Assembly (NCBI GenBank): GCA_934351705.1
Contig: CAKRJK010000129.1
Location: forward strand, 1 to 5,294
DNA from: an uncultured Lachnospiraceae bacterium
GTDB lineage: Bacteria; Bacillota; Clostridia; Lachnospirales; Lachnospiraceae
Direction: 5' to 3'
Length of the DNA: 5,294 nucleotides
Shown one piece after another: positions 4,136 to 5,294 of this stretch. Positions within the stretch are counted from its first letter, which is position 1; each line of letters begins with the position of its first letter. The position numbers and the translations under genes are program-made. The notes under the pieces are model-generated. The model was not told the DNA's origin, did no database searches, and worked only from the letters and a program-made list of their open reading frames with translations.

Positions 4136-5294
4136 TTATTTTTTGGTTGTGTACATGAAGTATTTCATTCCGAATAAGTTTACATAAGAACCATCAACGT
4201 TGGTCTTCTGCATGTAAATATCATTGTAGTAGTAAATCGGAACTGTTGCCCATGTATCCATTAAGATATCCTCTGCCTGATGTAACATCTCTGCACGTTT
4301 TGCAAAGTCAGCCTCTGAACGGCAGTCTTTGATCAACTGATCGTACTCATCCCACTTCGGAGCTGCGGAACCTTCGCCTTTACCTAACTGGCAGTCGTTG
4401 TTTCCGGAGTCGATTGTGAAGATCTCAAGCATGTTGATAGGATCGTTGTAATCTGCAATCCATCCCTCACGAGCTACGTCGAATTTACCCTGTTTTCTAT
4501 CCTGTAAGAATACGTTCCAGTCCTCTGCGGAAATCTTCATATCAATACCGATTACAGATAAATCCTGCTGAATTGCTTCTGCAACTTTCTGGTGTGCATC
4601 ATTTGTATTTAATACATAGTTTACAGTAAGTGCCGGAGAAATCTTCCATGAGCCTTCGCCTGCTTTTTCAAATGTGTATCCACAATCTTCTAACAGTTTC
4701 ATAGCTTCTTCTGCCATGCCTGCACCTGTTTTCTCTGCATCAAAGTATCCGTCGCTTGTGAATTTGCCGCCGTTACCATCTGCCATTGTTGGTGGGATGA
4801 AAGTATTTGCAACTTTCTGTCCTGTCTGTCCAACGTTCTCTGCAATGTACTGACGATCGATCAATAAGCTGATTGCTTCTCTCATCTTAGCTGCCTGCTC
4901 AACAGTCTTGCCGTCAAACATAGAGCTGTTTACGTTGAATGCAACGTAGTATGTTCCAAGTGTATCTACTACATGGAAATCGTCATTGTCGATTACACTC
5001 TTGATCTCATCTGTCGGAACATCGTCGATGAAATCTAAGTCACCGCTGTTGTATGCAGCATATACTGCTGTCTGGTCATCACTTAACATGAAGTGTAACT
5101 CGTTCATTGTTACGTTCTTTGCATCATAGTAATTGTCATTCTTAACATATACCATGCTCTCGTTGTGTTTCCACTCTTTTAATGTGTAAGCACCATTACA
5201 TACAAATCCTGCTTCCTGTGCCCATGCACCCGGTGTTGTTTTGTCCGGATTTGCTGCTTCTACAGATGCCTGATGAACCGGCATGAATGTAGGG
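4136..5294 (-). CDS. oppA: Oligopeptide ABC transporter substrate-binding protein (OppA type), C-terminal part
   Basis: Extracellular peptide-binding component of an Opp-type ABC importer (SBP_bac_5 family), expected to be a lipoprotein. The last 385 codons are visible and the frame is open to the window edge; the family is about 540 residues, so some 150 residues including the signal peptide are missing. Seen directly: FVCNGAYTLKEWKHNESM, a family hallmark where the chain returns to the first lobe; YYVAFNVNSSMFDG; MREAISLLIDRQYIAENV; and REGWIADYNDPINMLEIF, the OppA-type GW-ADY-DP signature that distinguishes it from nickel or simple dipeptide binders. The end, DTWATVPIYYYNDIYM-K through LFGMKYFMYTTKK, is also family-typical. 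A terminator follows directly and no opp permease or ATPase genes lie downstream here, so it is either the last gene of an opp operon or a stand-alone binding protein. Peptide length preference cannot be deduced. Confidence 0.93.
   Translation of the reverse strand, partial: PTFMPVHQASVEAANPDKTTPGAWAQEAGFVCNGAYTLKEWKHNESMVYVKNDNYYDAKNVTMNELHFMLSDDQTAVYAAYNSGDLDFIDDVPTDEIKSVIDNDDFHVVDTLGTYYVAFNVNSSMFDGKTVEQAAKMREAISLLIDRQYIAENVGQTGQKVANTFIPPTMADGNGGKFTSDGYFDAEKTGAGMAEEAMKLLEDCGYTFEKAGEGSWKISPALTVNYVLNTNDAHQKVAEAIQQDLSVIGIDMKISAEDWNVFLQDRKQGKFDVAREGWIADYNDPINMLEIFTIDSGNNDCQLGKGEGSAAPKWDEYDQLIKDCRSEADFAKRAEMLHQAEDILMDTWATVPIYYYNDIYMQKTNVDGSYVNLFGMKYFMYTTKK

Overview
The window comes from a Firmicutes (class Clostridia) genome, most likely a Lachnospiraceae gut anaerobe. 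This is inferred from lipoprotein-type solute-binding proteins with Gram-positive lipobox signals, strong GGAGG ribosome binding sites, sigma-A promoters with 17-bp spacers, moderate GC and the protein style; no marker gene is present to fix the genus. Every convincing gene lies on the minus strand, so transcription runs from high to low coordinates.

Layout in transcription order. (1) 5294-4136: C-terminal part of an oligopeptide-binding lipoprotein (OppA type, SBP_bac_5), closed by a long bipartite intrinsic terminator at 4063-4114. (2) 4062-3819: intergenic region with a 17-bp palindrome, a run of five helically phased A-tracts, and a near-consensus promoter. (3) 3818-2661: livK-type branched-chain amino acid binding lipoprotein, followed by a GNRA-capped terminator hairpin at 2602-2623. 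(4) 2600-2296: a second promoter whose -35 box sits in the tail of the livK terminator, then a leader of about 265 nt containing a four-way-junction RNA fold (2435-2553) and a possible 15-residue leader ORF rich in Ile/Val. (5) 2295-1414 livH and 1404-331 livM, the two permeases, then 329-1 the start of livG, an ATPase that runs off the window. A livF would be expected next.

Together livK-livH-livM-livG encode a high-affinity ABC importer of the HAAT family: LivK captures ligand outside the membrane, LivH/LivM form the pore, and LivG (with LivF) hydrolyses ATP. The notable point is that binding protein and permease genes are not one simple transcription unit. A terminator and a fresh promoter separate them, and the permease message begins with an elaborately folded leader. 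The leader (2296-2562) is the best candidate for something undescribed: it matches no riboswitch or T-box I can recognise, and could be a cis-regulatory RNA, a leader-peptide device or a mobile structured repeat.
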